Assembly (NCBI GenBank): GCA_030037185.1
Contig: JASHRR010000586.1
Location: 1-7,468, forward strand
Origin: Xanthobacteraceae bacterium
GTDB taxonomy: Bacteria; Pseudomonadota; Alphaproteobacteria; Rhizobiales; Xanthobacteraceae
Length of the DNA stretch: 7,468 nucleotides
Direction: 5' to 3'
Shown here piece after piece: positions 7,054-7,468 of this stretch; the stretch's first letter is position 1, and each line of letters begins with the position of its first letter. The notes beneath the pieces are model-generated. The model worked only from the letters and a program-made list of their open reading frames with translations, did not search any database and was not told the DNA's origin. The position numbers and the translations under genes were made by a program.

Positions 7054-7468
7054 TACCCATCGCCCCCGCCTTCCCATCGGACGGGTTATTTATGTTCATT
7101 GCATCCGGAGCAGCATCGTGTCTCGGACGCTATGGCTGGCGCGTGGCGCACAGGATCGCCAAAATGGTTAAGCAGGCACGCGCATGCTTCGGTGCACTCG
7201 GCTCGTGATCGCGCAGCATCAAGCGCTGTGAGTGGTCGCAGGTCGGACCGATGTCGTTCACCAGTTGACTGCTTCCGTCGCCCGTCATTGAAAAGTGGAA
7301 TGTTCATGGCGTGGAGCTGTCACCTGATCCCAGACACCGACTTGGCGCAAGTGTGGGATCGCCTGAGGAACCGACTGTGCGTCTACCCATGTTGTAAAGA
7401 TTAAGATGGGTCTTCCGGGAAAAGTGTGGGTGATTTTGGACGTTAACGCAGCAGAAAGCCCCGTCATT
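7054..7468. other. right-hand stretch without a recognised gene
   Basis: Several short frames exist on both strands but none has a family signature or a convincing ribosome site. An ATG at 7406 opens a plus-strand frame (MGLPGKVWVILDVNAAESPV) that runs off the right edge; there is no Shine-Dalgarno match before it. Nothing more can be said from the window. Confidence 0.35.

Noticed and set aside
6940..7404. Plus-strand 154-residue frame at the right side
   Set aside because: Crosses the candidate IS end, low-complexity Ser/Arg composition, no motif.

Overview
The window looks like a decayed accessory stretch of an alphaproteobacterial chromosome, most likely Bradyrhizobium or a close relative (Nitrobacter/Rhodopseudomonas type). 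This rests on the style of the secreted multi-TPR protein, the DmeF-type cation efflux protein and the TonB C-terminal domain, and on the GC-rich but uneven composition. It is inference from recognised protein families; no search was run.

Layout. Positions 1-254 hold no gene I recognise. Positions 255-2700 (+) encode an exported protein made almost entirely of tetratricopeptide repeats (about 22 units, 814 residues if repaired). It is broken by an in-frame TGA at 477-479 and by a one-base insertion near 1108. Inside it, six TPR units (about 612 bp) are duplicated in tandem. Positions 2701-3072 are non-coding as far as I can tell and include a strong GC hairpin. Positions 3073-4011 (-) are a Co/Ni-type cation diffusion facilitator (DmeF-like) with three separate lesions: a 17-base TAGAC-repeat insertion, a deletion that removes the TM5 metal site, and a small frameshift. 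Positions 4012-4457 lack a convincing gene but carry an inverted repeat around a C-rich tract in the upstream region of the efflux gene.

Positions 4458-5834 (-) encode the only large intact gene, a PhoQ-like membrane sensor histidine kinase. No response regulator gene lies beside it; only a 25-codon open frame ending in RYRFG overlaps its ATG through ATGA and could be a regulator tail. Positions 5859-6395 hold nothing clear. Positions 6396-6849 (-) are the C-terminal part of a TonB energy transducer, with a frameshift in the Lys-rich linker and no N-terminal membrane anchor. Positions 6850-7468 hold no recognised gene; 6989-7053 has a weak look of an insertion-sequence end.

Functional picture. 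Metal efflux, TonB-dependent uptake and the TPR protein all appear inactivated, while the kinase has every catalytic box. The genes do not form one pathway. I did not find a convincing new system here. The most useful observations are the self-dated TPR duplication with a lesion in one copy, the tandem-unit insertion in dmeF, and the orphaned intact kinase.
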